DNA of 64,000 nt from positions 55,439-119,438 of the forward strand of contig NZ_FXTK01000011.1 in the NCBI RefSeq assembly GCF_900182695.1, given 5' to 3'. Source of the DNA: Paracoccus laeviglucosivorans (GTDB taxonomy: Bacteria > Pseudomonadota > Alphaproteobacteria > Rhodobacterales > Rhodobacteraceae). Positions 43,294 through 53,223 of this stretch are shown here, one piece after another; position 1 is the stretch's first letter, and every line of letters starts with the position of its first letter. Made by a program: the position numbers and the translations under genes. Below the pieces are notes generated by a model. That model searched no databases and had not been told where the DNA came from. It saw only the letters and a program-made list of their open reading frames with translations.

Positions 43294-44468
43294 CCCTTGA
43301 TTGCCGCACCGCCCAAGGCCGCGATCAGCACGACGGCCCAAGGTGCGGCGCGTCCCATGACCAGCGCGACAAAGCAGGCGGCGGCCAGCGCAAGATCGGC
43401 CTTGCCGGTGATCGCCGTGGTAAAGACCGGATCGTATAGTGCCACGGCAAGAATGCCGACCACCGCCGCATTGGCCCCCTGCATGGCCGATTGCGCCCAT
43501 GCGCGCGGGCGCAGACGGTCCCAAAAGGGCAAGACGCCGATCAGGATCAGAAAACCTGGCAAAAACAGCGCCAGCAGGGCGATGACCGCGCCCGGAACGC
43601 CGTTCGGCGGCAGCTCCATCACCGCGCCAAGCCATGCGGCAAAGGTGAACAGCGGCCCCGGCACGGCCTGCGCCGCGCCGTAACCGGCCAGAAAGGCATC
43701 CTGACCGACGCGGCCCGTGGCGACCATCTCGGTTTCCAGCAGCGGCAGGACGACATGCCCGCCGCCGAAGACCAGCGCGCCCGAGCGATAGAACCCATCG
43801 ACCATCGCCATGCCCGGCCCCAGCCCGGCAAGCAGCGGCAATGTCGCCAGCAGCAGCGCGAACACCGCCAGCGCGGCAACGCCCGCACGCGGCGTCACGG
43901 GCAGCGCCAGCGTCGCGCCCTGCCCCGGTTTCCCGCGCCTCAATCCCAGACCTGCCAGCGCCCCCAGAACGATGGCACAGATCATCGCGATAGCTCCGGG
44001 GGCCAGCGCCAGAACGAACATCGCCCCCACGGCAATGGCCGCACGCGCCCGATCCGGGCACAGGCTTTTGGCCATGCCCCAGACTGCCTGCGCGACGATG
44101 GCGACGGCCACGATCTTCAACCCGTGCAGCATGCCCTGCGCCAGAACCCCGTCCAGCCGCGCCGCCGTCAGGGCCAGCACCAGCAGCAGAATAGCCGAGG
44201 GCAGCGTAAAGGCCAGAAACGCCGCCAGCGCCCCGCCCCAGCCACCGCGCATCATCCCCAGGGCAAAGCCTATCTGACTTGAGGTGGGACCGGGCAGGAA
44301 CTGGCACAGCGCCACCAGATCACCATAGGCCGCATCCGACAGCCATTTCCGCCGCGTGACCAACTCATCGCGGAAATAGCCCAGATGCGCGATAGGACCG
44401 CCGAATGAGGTCAGCCCCAGTTTCAGGAATGCCCCGAACACTTCGGCCACGCGGCCCTGATCGCTCAT
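43284..44468 (-). CDS. chrA: Chromate efflux transporter
   Basis: 394 residues, about 10-12 membrane segments. Two homologous CHR domains: the N-terminal LGLTSFGGPIAHLGYFRDELVTRRKWLSDAAY... CQFLPGPTSSQ, and the C-terminal ALVFGGGHVVLPLLETEMV... YGAAQAVPGPLFTFA. Long-form ChrA proteins export chromate, though many such homologues are never tested for chromate resistance. A chrB regulator is not next to it. Confidence 0.88.
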   Translation of the reverse strand: MSDQGRVAEVFGAFLKLGLTSFGGPIAHLGYFRDELVTRRKWLSDAAYGDLVALCQFLPGPTSSQIGFALGMMRGGWGGALAAFLAFTLPSAILLLVLALTAARLDGVLAQGMLHGLKIVAVAIVAQAVWGMAKSLCPDRARAAIAVGAMFVLALAPGAIAMICAIVLGALAGLGLRRGKPGQGATLALPVTPRAGVAALAVFALLLATLPLLAGLGPGMAMVDGFYRSGALVFGGGHVVLPLLETEMVATGRVGQDAFLAGYGAAQAVPGPLFTFAAWLGAVMELPPNGVPGAVIALLALFLPGFLILIGVLPFWDRLRPRAWAQSAMQGANAAVVGILAVALYDPVFTTAITGKADLALAAACFVALVMGRAAPWAVVLIAALGGAAIKGYL

Positions 44469-44510
44469 GGTGGTTATGCGCCTTGGCTGGAAACGGGCTG
44501 GGGCAGAATG

Positions 44511-44540
44511 AAAAAGGCCCCCGCACGGTGCGGAGGCCTG
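44511..44540 (-). terminator. Terminator of the ettA gene
   Basis: On the minus strand AGGCCTCCGCAC-CGT-GTGCGGGGGCCT forms an 11-base-pair stem (one G-T pair) followed by TTTTTC. It lies 11 bases after the ettA stop. Confidence 0.75.
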
Positions 44541-44550
44541 TGATCGCGGA

Positions 44551-46206
44551 TCAGCGGGTGAATTTCTTGTATTTCACGCGCTTGGGTTCGACCGCATCCG
44601 GGCCAAGGCGGCGGATCTTGTCGGCCTCGTAATCCTCGAAGTTGCCTTCGAACCATTCGACATGGGCGTCGCCCTCGAACGCAAGGATATGCGTGCAAAG
44701 ACGGTCAAGGAAGAAGCGGTCGTGCGAGATGATGATCGCGCAGCCGGCAAAATTCTCGATCGCGGCTTCCAGTGCTTGCAGCGTTTCCACGTCAAGGTCG
44801 TTGGTCGGTTCGTCCAGCAGCAGGACGTTGCCGCCGGATTTGAGCAGCTTGGCCATGTGGACGCGGTTGCGTTCACCGCCCGAAAGCAGGCCGACCTTTT
44901 TCTGTTGATCGCCGCCCTTGAAGTTGAACGAGCCGACATAGTTGCGCGAGTTGACCGAGGCATCGCCCAGTTCGATCACTTCCGCCCCGCCCGAGATTTC
45001 TTCCCAGACGTTCTTGTTCGGGTCCAGACTGTCGCGCGACTGATCGACATAGGCCAGCTTGACCGTATCGCCGATGGTCACGGTGCCCGCATCCGGCGTC
45101 TCATTGCCGGTCAGCATCTTGAACAGCGTCGATTTACCCGCACCGTTCGGGCCGATCACGCCGATGATGCCGCCCGGTGGCAGGCTAAAGGACAGGTTCT
45201 CGATCAGTTGCTTGTCGCCCATCGCCTTGGACAGACCTTCGACCTCGATGACCTTGCCGCCAAGGCGGGGGCCGTGCGGGATGACGATCTGGGCCGTGCC
45301 GACCAGATCCTTGACCGATTCGTCCGCCATCTTGTTATAGGCGGCGATACGGGCCTTGGATTTCGCCTGACGGGCCTTGGTCCCGGCGCGGATCCATTCC
45401 AGTTCCTTCTCCATGACCTTTTGCTTGGACTTGTCCTCGCGCGCTTCCTGAGCGACGCGCTTGGCCTTGGCTTCCAGCCACGACGAATAGTTGCCTTCGT
45501 GCGGGATGCCGCGGCCGCGTTCCAGTTCCAGAATCCAGGTCGTGATGTCGTCAAGGAAATAGCGGTCGTGGGTCACGGTCAGGATCGTGCCCTTGTATTC
45601 GATCAGGTGCTTTTGCAGCCAGGCGATGGTTTCCGCGTCCAGGTGGTTGGTCGGTTCGTCCAGCAGCAGCATGTCCGGCGCTTCCAGCAGCAGCTTGCAC
45701 AGCGCGACGCGGCGGCGTTCACCGCCCGACAGCGTTTCCACATCGGCGTCATCGGGCGGGCAGCGCAGGGCTTCCATCGCGATGTCGATCTGGTTGTCCA
45801 GATCCCACAGGTTTTCGGCGTCGATCTCGTCCTGAAGCCGCGACATCTCGTCGGCGGTCTCGTCCGAGTAATTCATCGCCAGTTCATTGTAGCGATCCAG
45901 CTTGCCCTGCTTTTCCTTGACACCTTCCATGACGTTGGCACGCACGTTCAGCTGCGGATCAAGATACGGTTCCTGCGGCAGATAGCCGACCTTGGCGCCT
46001 TTTGCGGCCCATGCCTCGCCTTGGAAATCCTTGTCCAGACCAGCCATGACCTTCAGCAGCGTCGATTTACCGGCGCCGTTCACGCCGACGACGCCGATCT
46101 TGACGCCGGGCAGGAAGTTCAGGTGGATGTTTTCGAAAACTTTCTTGCCACCGGGATAGGTCTTGGAAACCCCGTCCATGTGGTAAACGAACTGGTAAGA
46201 GGCCAT
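44551..46206 (-). CDS. ettA: Energy-dependent translational throttle protein
   Basis: 551 residues, ABC-F family, no membrane part. Two ATPase domains: Walker A GVNGAGKST and GPNGAGKST; signatures LSGGERRRVALCKLL and LSGGERNRVHMAKLL; Walker B MLLLDEPTNHLD and VLLLDEPTNDLD. The interdomain linker (about 240-330) is rich in Arg/Lys/Ala, consistent with the P-site tRNA interaction motif. In E. coli EttA gates the ribosome between initiation and elongation according to ATP level. Complete length. Confidence 0.95.
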   Translation of the reverse strand: MASYQFVYHMDGVSKTYPGGKKVFENIHLNFLPGVKIGVVGVNGAGKSTLLKVMAGLDKDFQGEAWAAKGAKVGYLPQEPYLDPQLNVRANVMEGVKEKQGKLDRYNELAMNYSDETADEMSRLQDEIDAENLWDLDNQIDIAMEALRCPPDDADVETLSGGERRRVALCKLLLEAPDMLLLDEPTNHLDAETIAWLQKHLIEYKGTILTVTHDRYFLDDITTWILELERGRGIPHEGNYSSWLEAKAKRVAQEAREDKSKQKVMEKELEWIRAGTKARQAKSKARIAAYNKMADESVKDLVGTAQIVIPHGPRLGGKVIEVEGLSKAMGDKQLIENLSFSLPPGGIIGVIGPNGAGKSTLFKMLTGNETPDAGTVTIGDTVKLAYVDQSRDSLDPNKNVWEEISGGAEVIELGDASVNSRNYVGSFNFKGGDQQKKVGLLSGGERNRVHMAKLLKSGGNVLLLDEPTNDLDVETLQALEAAIENFAGCAIIISHDRFFLDRLCTHILAFEGDAHVEWFEGNFEDYEADKIRRLGPDAVEPKRVKYKKFTR

Positions 46207-46292
46207 GATCTTTCCCCGTTGAGTATGCGTTCAGATGCTGCGCGCCTGTTTAACGGGGCCGCAGGGAAAGTGAAAGTCCGGGCAAACCCGCC

Positions 46293-47150
46293 TTAGCGGA
46301 ACTGGGCCGAGAATTCCTTGCCGAAGGTCTGATCGACAAAGGCGAACTGGGGTTCCAGCATCTCGCGCAGCGCGGCGCGGGCTTTGTCGGGCACGACCAG
46401 ACCGTTATCGGATGCAAAGACCTTCTTGCCCACATCGCGATAGTCGAAGGGGGCAAGACCAAGGAAGCTTTCGACCTGACGCAGGAAGCCGATGGGGTCG
46501 CGGGCGATCATGCCAAAGGGCAGATACAGCATCCGGTCGGCGCCGAAATGCGCGTTCCAGCGCGGCACATAGGTCTGGTAGTCGCCCCGGTCCAGCAGCA
46601 CGGGATCCTGCACCTCGGTCAGCCATTCGTCGGCCGAGGCGGGTTTGCGCCGCGCCCGCGTCAGGTTCATCTTCAGCTGCGAGATGGCGCGATCGACCGG
46701 GTGGCGGATGATATAGATGAACTTGGCATCCGGCAGGAACTTGGACACGAACTCGACCCCCTCCTCGGGCAGGGTCGAGTATTCTGGCGTCACGTCGATG
46801 GTTTTCGCGTCATCCGGCGCCGGGGAGAACACCAGCTTGTACCAGTGATTGGTGAACATCGGTTCGCGGGTAACGCGGGACAGGTACTTCGCCATGTCCT
46901 TGGGCACATCCTCGCCCCGCGTCTCATAGCGTTTTTCGATGTTCTGCTTGGCGCGCTTGTAATGCCACGGCAGCCAGTTGCGGTGCTCCTCGACAAAGCG
47001 GTGGTTGAAGAACTGCACTTCCTTAAAGGGGGGCGTCCACACGTCCGGGTGCTGGCCCAGCATCTGCGACAGCCAGGTCGTGCCCGCTTTTTGCGCGCCG
47101 ATGCCCAGAAAATCCGGTTTGCGTGGCTTGCCGTCAGGGTTCCAGTTCAT
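46293..47150 (-). CDS. Sulfotransferase family protein
   Basis: 285 residues from the ATG at 47150. The PAPS 5'-phosphosulfate loop FLGIGAQKAGTTWLSQML (about 15-32) and the 3'-phosphate site YIIRHPVDRAISQLKM (about 150-165) are present. It transfers sulfate from PAPS to an unknown acceptor, possibly a carbohydrate. Positioned alone between ettA and an AT-richer stretch. Confidence 0.88.
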   Translation of the reverse strand: MNWNPDGKPRKPDFLGIGAQKAGTTWLSQMLGQHPDVWTPPFKEVQFFNHRFVEEHRNWLPWHYKRAKQNIEKRYETRGEDVPKDMAKYLSRVTREPMFTNHWYKLVFSPAPDDAKTIDVTPEYSTLPEEGVEFVSKFLPDAKFIYIIRHPVDRAISQLKMNLTRARRKPASADEWLTEVQDPVLLDRGDYQTYVPRWNAHFGADRMLYLPFGMIARDPIGFLRQVESFLGLAPFDYRDVGKKVFASDNGLVVPDKARAALREMLEPQFAFVDQTFGKEFSAQFR

Positions 47151-47449
47151 CGCTGCGCCTTTGCCGTGGATCGTCACGCGCCTTTGTTACGGCAGGCTGC
47201 GGCAAGGGGAAAGCCTTCAATCGCAACGCGAGTGGATCAGAGGCGAATACTTCCCATACATTGCGCTGATCAGTCAGCCCGTTCGGCAATCGGCGTCAAT
47301 ATTATAAAATACGCTGCCACGCATATCAAAAAAGACAATCCGCTTGCACGAATCACCGACGAGTGTGACGATAATTAAATGACGGTGCTGAATTTCCGAT
47401 CCGCCGTCACTTCCCCCTATATAAATGTCGATTTGTTATGGAGTTCGAA
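47151..47449. other. AT-richer gap upstream of the lysin-like gene
   Basis: Nearly 300 bases of lower GC content than the surroundings, with no gene. A TATATAAAT (47420-47428) about 20 bases before the Shine-Dalgarno could be a -10 region for the next gene. The change in base composition starts here and continues through the next gene. Confidence 0.4.
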
Positions 47450-48148
47450 ATGTCGGACGGAAGTAAGATGTTTGCATTGTCAGAAACGCGGATCGGAGAA
47501 AAATATATCCTCGGCGCTCCGGTCCCGAAAAACAATTCGAATTGGCATGGTCCCTGGGATTGCGCCGAATTCACATCATGGTTGGTTTATCAGATCGGGC
47601 AGGTGCTATATGGCTGCACCGACAATAACAGCCATCCGGCGTCAGCGGATGACTACACGGGTGCCTGGCAAAATGATAGCCAGAGCCTTGGGATCAGGAT
47701 ACCTATATCGCAGGCAGCACAGATCCGTGGTGCTTTCGTGCTGCGTTATCCGCCCGGCAGCGGGAAGACTGGCCACATCGCCATATCTGACGGCAAAGGC
47801 GGCACCGTCGAGGCCATGGGAAAAAACTACGGTGTTCGGCGCGGAAAGATAGCCGGTCGAGTCTGGGATGTCGGCGTCCTGATCCCGGATTTTACCTATG
47901 ACACGCCGACCGGTTTCGTCATGAAAGAAAAGACCGTTCTTGTTTTCAAATTGGGCGCGACAGGAAAAGCTGTCGAGAAGATTCAAAAGGCACTTGCTGC
48001 GGCCGGTTTTGATCCAGGTCCGATCGACAAAGAATATGGTCCAATGACTGCAGCAGCAGTCGGGGCATATCAAGCGGCCAAAGGCCTGATCGTTGATGGA
48101 CAGGTCGGGCCGAATACAGCAAAGAAACTGAAAATCGACCTGACTTAA
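47450..48148 (+). CDS. NlpC/P60- or CHAP-like peptidase with peptidoglycan-binding domain
   Basis: 232 residues from the ATG at 47450 (GGAG six bases upstream); an ATG at 47438 is poorer. The catalytic part (about 1-145) has the cysteine in WDCAEFTSW and the histidine in TGHIAISDG, as in papain-like cell-wall peptidases. The C-terminal domain (about 155-230) is a PG_binding_1 module: LGATGKAVEKIQKALAAAGFDPGPIDKEYGPMTAAAVGAYQ. No signal peptide, so it would need lysis or another route to reach the wall, like a phage endolysin. Base composition and codon use are AT-richer than its neighbours, suggesting recent transfer. Confidence 0.78.
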   Translation: MSDGSKMFALSETRIGEKYILGAPVPKNNSNWHGPWDCAEFTSWLVYQIGQVLYGCTDNNSHPASADDYTGAWQNDSQSLGIRIPISQAAQIRGAFVLRYPPGSGKTGHIAISDGKGGTVEAMGKNYGVRRGKIAGRVWDVGVLIPDFTYDTPTGFVMKEKTVLVFKLGATGKAVEKIQKALAAAGFDPGPIDKEYGPMTAAAVGAYQAAKGLIVDGQVGPNTAKKLKIDLT

Positions 48149-48154
48149 TCTCTC

Positions 48155-49528
48155 TCAGGTATCAAGACGTCCCCAAAGATCATATTCGCCGGCCTCGTCC
48201 ACGGTGACGCTGACGATATCTCCGGGGGTCAAATCCTCGAAACCTTCGTCAATGAACAGGTTGCCGTCGATTTCGGGGGCGTCCGCCTTGGTCCGGCAGG
48301 TCGCGCCTTCGGCGTCCACGCTGTCCACGATCACGTCGATGCGGCTTCCGACCTTGGCTGCCAGCTTGGCTTCGGAAATGGCCTGCGCCTTTTCCATGAA
48401 GCGGTCCCAGCGGTCCTGTTTCACATCATCGGGCACATGATCGGGCAGCAGGTTCGCCCGTGCGCCCTTGACGTTTTCGTATTGGAAGCAGCCGACCCGG
48501 TCCAGCTGCGCCTCGTCCAGCCAATCCAGCAGGGTCTGGAACTCGGCTTCGGTTTCGCCCGGATAGCCGACGATAAAGGTGGACCGCAGGGTGATGTCCG
48601 GGCAGGCCGCGCGCCATGCCGCGATTTCATCCAGCGTCCTTGCCGCCGCCGCGGGGCGCGCCATGCGTTTCAGCGTGTCCGGATGGGCGTGTTGAAAGGG
48701 AATGTCCAGATAGGGCAGAACCAGACCTTCGGCCATCAGCGGGATCAGGTCGCGCACATGCGGGTAGGGATAGACGTAGTGCAGGCGCACCCAGGCACCC
48801 AGACCGCCCAGATCCCGCGCAAGGTCCACGATATGCGCGCGGTGGCCGCGTTCCTCGGCATAGCGGCGATCCAGCCCATAGGCACTGGTGTCCTGCGAAA
48901 TCACCAGCAGCTCGCGCACACCCGCCTCGACCAGCTTTTCAGCCTCGCGGTAGACGGCATGGGCGGGGCGGCTGACCAGCTTGCCGCGCATGTCGGGGAT
49001 GATGCAGAACTTGCAGGCGTGGTTGCAGCCTTCGGAAATCTTCAGATAGCTGTAATGGCGCGGCGTCAGACTGACCCCGGACGCAGGCAAAAGGTCGATG
49101 AACGGATCGGGCGACGGCGGCACGGCCAGATGCACCGCGTCCAGCACCTGTTCATATTGCTGCGGCCCGGTCACGGCCAGCACGGACGGATGCGCACCAG
49201 TGATGTATTCGGGCTCGGCCCCCAGGCAGCCGGTCACGATGACCTTGCCGTTTTCCGACAACGCTTCGCCAATCGCTTGCAGCGATTCCGCCTTGGCCGA
49301 ATCAAGGAAACCGCAGGTGTTCACGATGACCGCACCCGCGCCCTTGTAATCGGGGCTGATCGCGTAACCTTCGGCCCGCAGGCGCGTCAGGATGCGTTCG
49401 CTGTCGACCAGCGCCTTGGGGCAGCCAAGGCTGACCATACCAATCGTGGGCTGACCGTCCCGACGTGTGGTGTCGAAGATCGGGCTTGGGGCTAGATCGG
49501 GGCGCAACAGGGGCGGGTTCTGGCTCAT
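48155..49528 (-). CDS. rimO: Ribosomal protein S12 methylthiotransferase
   Basis: 457 residues. It adds a methylthio group to an aspartate of S12. The UPF0004 domain has cluster cysteines in [21 protein letters not shown] and VTGCLGAEP; the radical-SAM cluster is [16 protein letters not shown]; a C-terminal TRAM domain ends the protein ([33 protein letters not shown]). Complete. An ATG four codons upstream (49540) is an alternative. Confidence 0.95.
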   Translation of the reverse strand: MSQNPPLLRPDLAPSPIFDTTRRDGQPTIGMVSLGCPKALVDSERILTRLRAEGYAISPDYKGAGAVIVNTCGFLDSAKAESLQAIGEALSENGKVIVTGCLGAEPEYITGAHPSVLAVTGPQQYEQVLDAVHLAVPPSPDPFIDLLPASGVSLTPRHYSYLKISEGCNHACKFCIIPDMRGKLVSRPAHAVYREAEKLVEAGVRELLVISQDTSAYGLDRRYAEERGHRAHIVDLARDLGGLGAWVRLHYVYPYPHVRDLIPLMAEGLVLPYLDIPFQHAHPDTLKRMARPAAAARTLDEIAAWRAACPDITLRSTFIVGYPGETEAEFQTLLDWLDEAQLDRVGCFQYENVKGARANLLPDHVPDDVKQDRWDRFMEKAQAISEAKLAAKVGSRIDVIVDSVDAEGATCRTKADAPEIDGNLFIDEGFEDLTPGDIVSVTVDEAGEYDLWGRLDT

Positions 49529-49681
49529 GATGCGCGGCATATAGTGCGCACGGGGGCAGTTGTTAAGCACGAAGCGTAACGGGGCCAAACACCTGAACGT
49601 CATTTTCAAGTGCCGTGGCGTCATGGCAATGATTCTGCCATGATGATTCCGCGTGCCCAGCCCCAGATCGTGATCCGCCAC

Positions 49682-50137
49682 ATGCTTCGAACCATGACCC
49701 GACTTGCCGCCCTGGCGATGATCGCCGTGACGCTGGCCATGCCTGCCGCACAGGCGCAGACCCGTGGTCAGGGCGACCCGATCGTCATCTGGAACAACAA
49801 GGGCGGCAACGTGGTCAAGGCGATGCAATATCGCGAAAAACTGGCCGCCTCGGGGCGTCGGGTGGAGATCCGCGGTTATTGCCGGTCGGCCTGCACGATC
49901 TATATCACGCTGCCCAATGCCTGCCTTGGCCCGCAGGCCCGTGTGGGTTTTCACGCGCCGCGCATCCCCAACACGCAGATCATCCCGCCGATCGTGGATG
50001 AACTGATGGCCCGCTATTACCGCAACGGCATCCTGCAAAAATGGAATGGCGGCTGGAATCGCTCGATCGAGATGCACAAGATCACTGCCAGAGAATACGT
50101 CCGGTTGGACCCCCAGACTCGGCTGTGTCGGAACTGA
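49682..50137 (+). CDS. Exported COG3904-like protein (ClpP-like fold suspected)
   Basis: 151 residues from the ATG at 49682. A signal peptide ([19 protein letters not shown], cleavage after AQA) directs it to the periplasm. The mature part [24 protein letters not shown]... [35 protein letters not shown] resembles the periplasmic COG3904 family, which has a ClpP/crotonase-like core: GG near the oxyanion position, S in CRSACT as candidate nucleophile, and H in GFHAP. Activity is not known. In-frame upstream ATGs at 49610 and 49694 bracket this start. Confidence 0.7.
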   Translation: MLRTMTRLAALAMIAVTLAMPAAQAQTRGQGDPIVIWNNKGGNVVKAMQYREKLAASGRRVEIRGYCRSACTIYITLPNACLGPQARVGFHAPRIPNTQIIPPIVDELMARYYRNGILQKWNGGWNRSIEMHKITAREYVRLDPQTRLCRN

Positions 50138-50160
50138 CACAGGGTTGAAGGCAAGAAACC

Positions 50161-50189
50161 TTGATCTTTTGCGCGCCGCAGCCTAATTT
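50161..50189 (+). promoter_or_regulatory. Probable promoter of the cold shock gene
   Basis: TTGATC (50161-50166), a 17-base spacer and TAATTT (50184-50189) fit a sigma-70 promoter. The leader before the ATG would be about 110 bases, long as in other cspA-type messages that are controlled post-transcriptionally. Confidence 0.45.
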
Positions 50190-50306
50190 CGTAGCGCCTG
50201 TTTTTTTCTTTGCAACCTGTCTCCTTCTCGGGTTCAGTCTGTATTTGATCTGACTGCGCCGGGTCGTCACATGATGGGGGCGACAAACTTGAAAAGGAGA
50301 GACACG

Positions 50307-50513
50307 ATGGCCAATGGCACCGTGAAATGGTTCAACGCAACGAAGGGCTACGGCTTCATCGCCCCCGCTGATGGCGGCAAGGACGTGTTCCTGCACATCT
50401 CGGCGGTTGAGCGCGCCGGCCTGCAATCCGTCGCTGACGGTCAGGCTGTGACCTTCGACATCGAAGCTGGCCGCGACGGTCGCGAGTCGGCCCGCAATCT
50501 GGCTCTGGCATAA
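50307..50513 (+). CDS. Cold shock protein (CspA family)
   Basis: 68 residues from the ATG at 50307 (AAAGGAGAG upstream). Single cold shock domain with the RNA-binding motifs GTVKWFNATKGYGFIAP (RNP1: KGYGFI) and DVFLHIS (RNP2: VFLHI). Binds single-stranded nucleic acid and unwinds RNA. Followed by a strong terminator. Confidence 0.95.
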   Translation: MANGTVKWFNATKGYGFIAPADGGKDVFLHISAVERAGLQSVADGQAVTFDIEAGRDGRESARNLALA

Positions 50514-50540
50514 TCGCCAGCCTGATTCTCGGACGTTGAC

Positions 50541-50577
50541 GTTCAGCCCGGCCCCATCGGCCGGGCTGAACTTTTTT
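50541..50577. terminator. Intrinsic terminator after the cold shock gene
   Basis: A perfect 13-base-pair stem GTTCAGCCCGGCC (50541-50553) / GGCCGGGCTGAAC (50559-50571) followed by six T. It also lies at the end of the convergent ABC permease gene. Confidence 0.9.
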
Positions 50578-50588
50578 CGGGGCCGCGC

Positions 50589-51350
50589 TTATTCGCGCAG
50601 CCGCCAGCCGGTCGCAAAGATCCAGCGGATGATCGCCATGCAGACCACGATCATCACGGCCACGGCCACCAGCGACGTGAAGACCGGCACATCGGCCAGA
50701 TCAAAGAAGCTCCAGCGGAAGCCTGAAATCAGGTAAAGCACCGGGTTCAGCTTGGCCACGCCTTCCCAGAACGGCGGCAGCATGGATGCCGAATAGAACG
50801 CGCCACCAAGGAAAACCAAGGGCGTGATGACCATCATCGGCACGATCTGCAACTGCTCGAACGACTTGGCCCAAAGCCCGATGATGAAGCCCAGCATGGA
50901 AAATGCCAGTGCGGTCAGGATCAGGAATGCCATCATCCAGAACGGATGCGCGATATGGACCCCGTTGAACCAGAAGCTGGTCAGCAGAATCACCAGCGCG
51001 ATCAGCACGGCCTTGCTGGCGGCGGCACCGACGAAGCCCAGCGTCACCTCGATCCAGCCGGTCGGGGCGACCAGATATTCATAGATCGTCCCCGAGAATT
51101 TCGGGAAATAGATGCCGAAGCTGGCATTGCTGACGGATTGCTGCAGCACAGTCAGCATCATCAGACCGGGCACAATGAACGCGCCGTAAGCCACGCCTTC
51201 GACCGACTGGATGCGCCCGCCAATGGCCGCGCCAAAGACCACGAAATACAGCACCGTGGACAAAACCGGCGAGGCGAGAGACTGAAACACCGTGCGGAAG
51301 AACCGCGACATTTCATGGTGATAGACCGCTTTGACAGATGGCCAGTTCAT
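50589..51350 (-). CDS. ABC-2 type transporter permease
   Basis: 253 residues, six membrane helices, typical of the ABC-2 permease family (NodJ/DrrB type): [71 protein letters not shown], and a late region [26 protein letters not shown]. It makes an exporter with the ATPase encoded upstream (51347-52285), with a four-base overlap. Export of a lipid, polysaccharide or drug; substrate unknown. Confidence 0.9.
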   Translation of the reverse strand: MNWPSVKAVYHHEMSRFFRTVFQSLASPVLSTVLYFVVFGAAIGGRIQSVEGVAYGAFIVPGLMMLTVLQQSVSNASFGIYFPKFSGTIYEYLVAPTGWIEVTLGFVGAAASKAVLIALVILLTSFWFNGVHIAHPFWMMAFLILTALAFSMLGFIIGLWAKSFEQLQIVPMMVITPLVFLGGAFYSASMLPPFWEGVAKLNPVLYLISGFRWSFFDLADVPVFTSLVAVAVMIVVCMAIIRWIFATGWRLRE

Positions 51351-52285
51351 GCGGTTTCCTTTTTCGGCTCGGCCACAAGGGACATGAAGATGTCTTCAAG
51401 GCTGCTTTGCTTGGTCGCGACATCGCGCACGGCGATGCCATGGGCGGTCAGATCGCCCAGAAGCCGCGCGATGCCGGTGCGCTCGGCGCGGGTGTCATAG
51501 TCATAGCCCAGCTGCCTGCCATCCGCCGAAAGCGTCAGGCCGCGCTCGGCCAGTTCCGGCGGCAGGTTTGCCAGCGGCTCATACAGGTCGATCATCAGGC
51601 GTTTCTTGCCGAATTCGCCCATCAGTTCCGCCTTGGGCTGCACCAGCAACAACTGACCGCGATTGATGACGCCGATGCGGTCGGCCATGTCCTCGGCTTC
51701 TTCCAGATAGTGCGTGGTCAGGATGATGGTCACACCCTCGGCCCGCAATTCGCGCACGACTTCCCACATCTCGCGGCGCAGCGCCACGTCCACGCCTGCG
51801 GTCGGTTCGTCAAGGAACAGCACTTTGGGGCGGTGCGACAGCGCTTTGGCGATCAGCACGCGGCGTTTCATGCCGCCCGAAAGCTCGCGCGTTCTGGCAT
51901 CGCGCTTTTCCCACAGCGCAAGACTGCGCAGCAGCTTTTCGATATAGGCGTCGTCAGGCGCCTCGCCATACAGACCGCGCGTGAAACGCACGCAGTCGAT
52001 GACCTTTTCAAAGGGCTCAAGCGTGATTTCCTGCGGGACAAGGCCGATCAGCTTGCGCGCCGCGCGCCAGTCGGTGCGAATGTCGTGGCCGCCGACGCGG
52101 ACCGTGCCCTCGGTCGGGGTCACAAGGCCGCATATGATCGAAATCAGCGTCGTCTTGCCCGCGCCGTTCGGGCCAAGCAGCGCCAGGATCTCGCCCTCTT
52201 GCATCTGCAAAGAGACGTCCTTTAACGCGAATGTTCCGCTGTCATAGCGTTTCGACAGGTGGTCGATGTCGATGATGGGGCTCAT
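51347..52285 (-). CDS. ABC transporter ATP-binding protein
   Basis: 312 residues. Walker [10 protein letters not shown] (about 37-45), signature [15 protein letters not shown], Walker [13 protein letters not shown], followed by H-loop [17 protein letters not shown]. After about residue 215 a C-terminal regulatory part typical of DrrA/NodI-type ATPases follows. Partner of the ABC-2 permease that overlaps its end. Confidence 0.92.
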   Translation of the reverse strand: MSPIIDIDHLSKRYDSGTFALKDVSLQMQEGEILALLGPNGAGKTTLISIICGLVTPTEGTVRVGGHDIRTDWRAARKLIGLVPQEITLEPFEKVIDCVRFTRGLYGEAPDDAYIEKLLRSLALWEKRDARTRELSGGMKRRVLIAKALSHRPKVLFLDEPTAGVDVALRREMWEVVRELRAEGVTIILTTHYLEEAEDMADRIGVINRGQLLLVQPKAELMGEFGKKRLMIDLYEPLANLPPELAERGLTLSADGRQLGYDYDTRAERTGIARLLGDLTAHGIAVRDVATKQSSLEDIFMSLVAEPKKETA

Positions 52286-52437
52286 GCCGCCTCCGTTCCG
52301 TCAACGGTCGGAAAAGCGGCCCGTCTGTGCGGGATGCGCCTTTTCGTCCGGTGTCAAAGCTGGTCCCGGACAAGGATGTGCCGGGCGGGTTCCGAGATAG
52401 TATCCCGTTCCCCGCCGCGCAACGGTCTTGGAAAATT

Positions 52438-53223
52438 TTACCTTGGGATCACCGTTTCGGGCACGGGTGGCAGACCGCCCGCTTCGGCATAAAGCCGCAG
52501 GCTGGCAGGTTCGATCACGTCGGTCAGTTGCGCCAGAACCGCCTCGGCCTTCGCGCCTGCGGGGATGGGCGGCAGGAATTCGATGATCGCCGTGCCGCGC
52601 CGGATCGGATAGCCGCGCTTGGGCCAGAACATGCCGCAATTCACCGCGACGGGCACGATGGGCAGGCCGGTGGCGCGCTGCACGATGGTGACACCGTGTT
52701 TATAGGGAACCGCCGTGCCGGGCAGCGTGCGCGTGCCTTCGGGGTAAAAGATCAGTTGCCCCAGACCTTCCGGACGGGCACGGGCGGTTTCGACCTCGGC
52801 GATGATCTGGCGCATGGCTTCCTTGCCACGCGCGCGGTCGATCGGGATGCTGCCGACCTTGCGTGCGAACCAGCCCATGATCGGCACGTTCATCACCTCG
52901 CGCTTCATGACAAAGGCCCGGCGCGGACAGGCCTGCGCGATGGCAAGGATGTCCAGAAAGCTTTGATGCTTGGCCGCGATCAGCATGTCGCCCGCAGGCG
53001 GCGTGCCGCGATATTCGATTCTGACCCCCAGAATGATGCGGGCCGCGCCCATCATCTGGCGCAGCCATGCGCTGGCGGTGCGGTTGGCATTGGCCGGGTT
53101 GATCAGCGTGCGCGGCAGGCCCCAAAGTCCGACCACCAGCGTCGCAAGCGCGACATAGACGTAATAAACCACCACCCGCACCCAATCGAGGATATAGGTG
53201 GAACGCGGGTGATACTGGTTCAT
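52438..53223 (-). CDS. plsC: 1-acyl-sn-glycerol-3-phosphate acyltransferase (PlsC-like)
   Basis: 261 residues from the ATG at 53223, overlapping the ftsX stop (TGATG). One N-terminal membrane segment (about 15-38). Acyltransferase motifs: AAKHQSFLDI (H-x4-D), RKVGSIPIDRARG, and FYPEGTR. It adds the second acyl chain in phosphatidic acid synthesis. The ftsE-ftsX-plsC order is usual in Rhodobacteraceae. Confidence 0.9.
   Translation of the reverse strand: MNQYHPRSTYILDWVRVVVYYVYVALATLVVGLWGLPRTLINPANANRTASAWLRQMMGAARIILGVRIEYRGTPPAGDMLIAAKHQSFLDILAIAQACPRRAFVMKREVMNVPIMGWFARKVGSIPIDRARGKEAMRQIIAEVETARARPEGLGQLIFYPEGTRTLPGTAVPYKHGVTIVQRATGLPIVPVAVNCGMFWPKRGYPIRRGTAIIEFLPPIPAGAKAEAVLAQLTDVIEPASLRLYAEAGGLPPVPETVIPR

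Noticed and set aside
44662..46296. 544-codon plus-strand frame
   Set aside because: Antisense of ettA; third-position GC bias produces long shadow frames in this genome.
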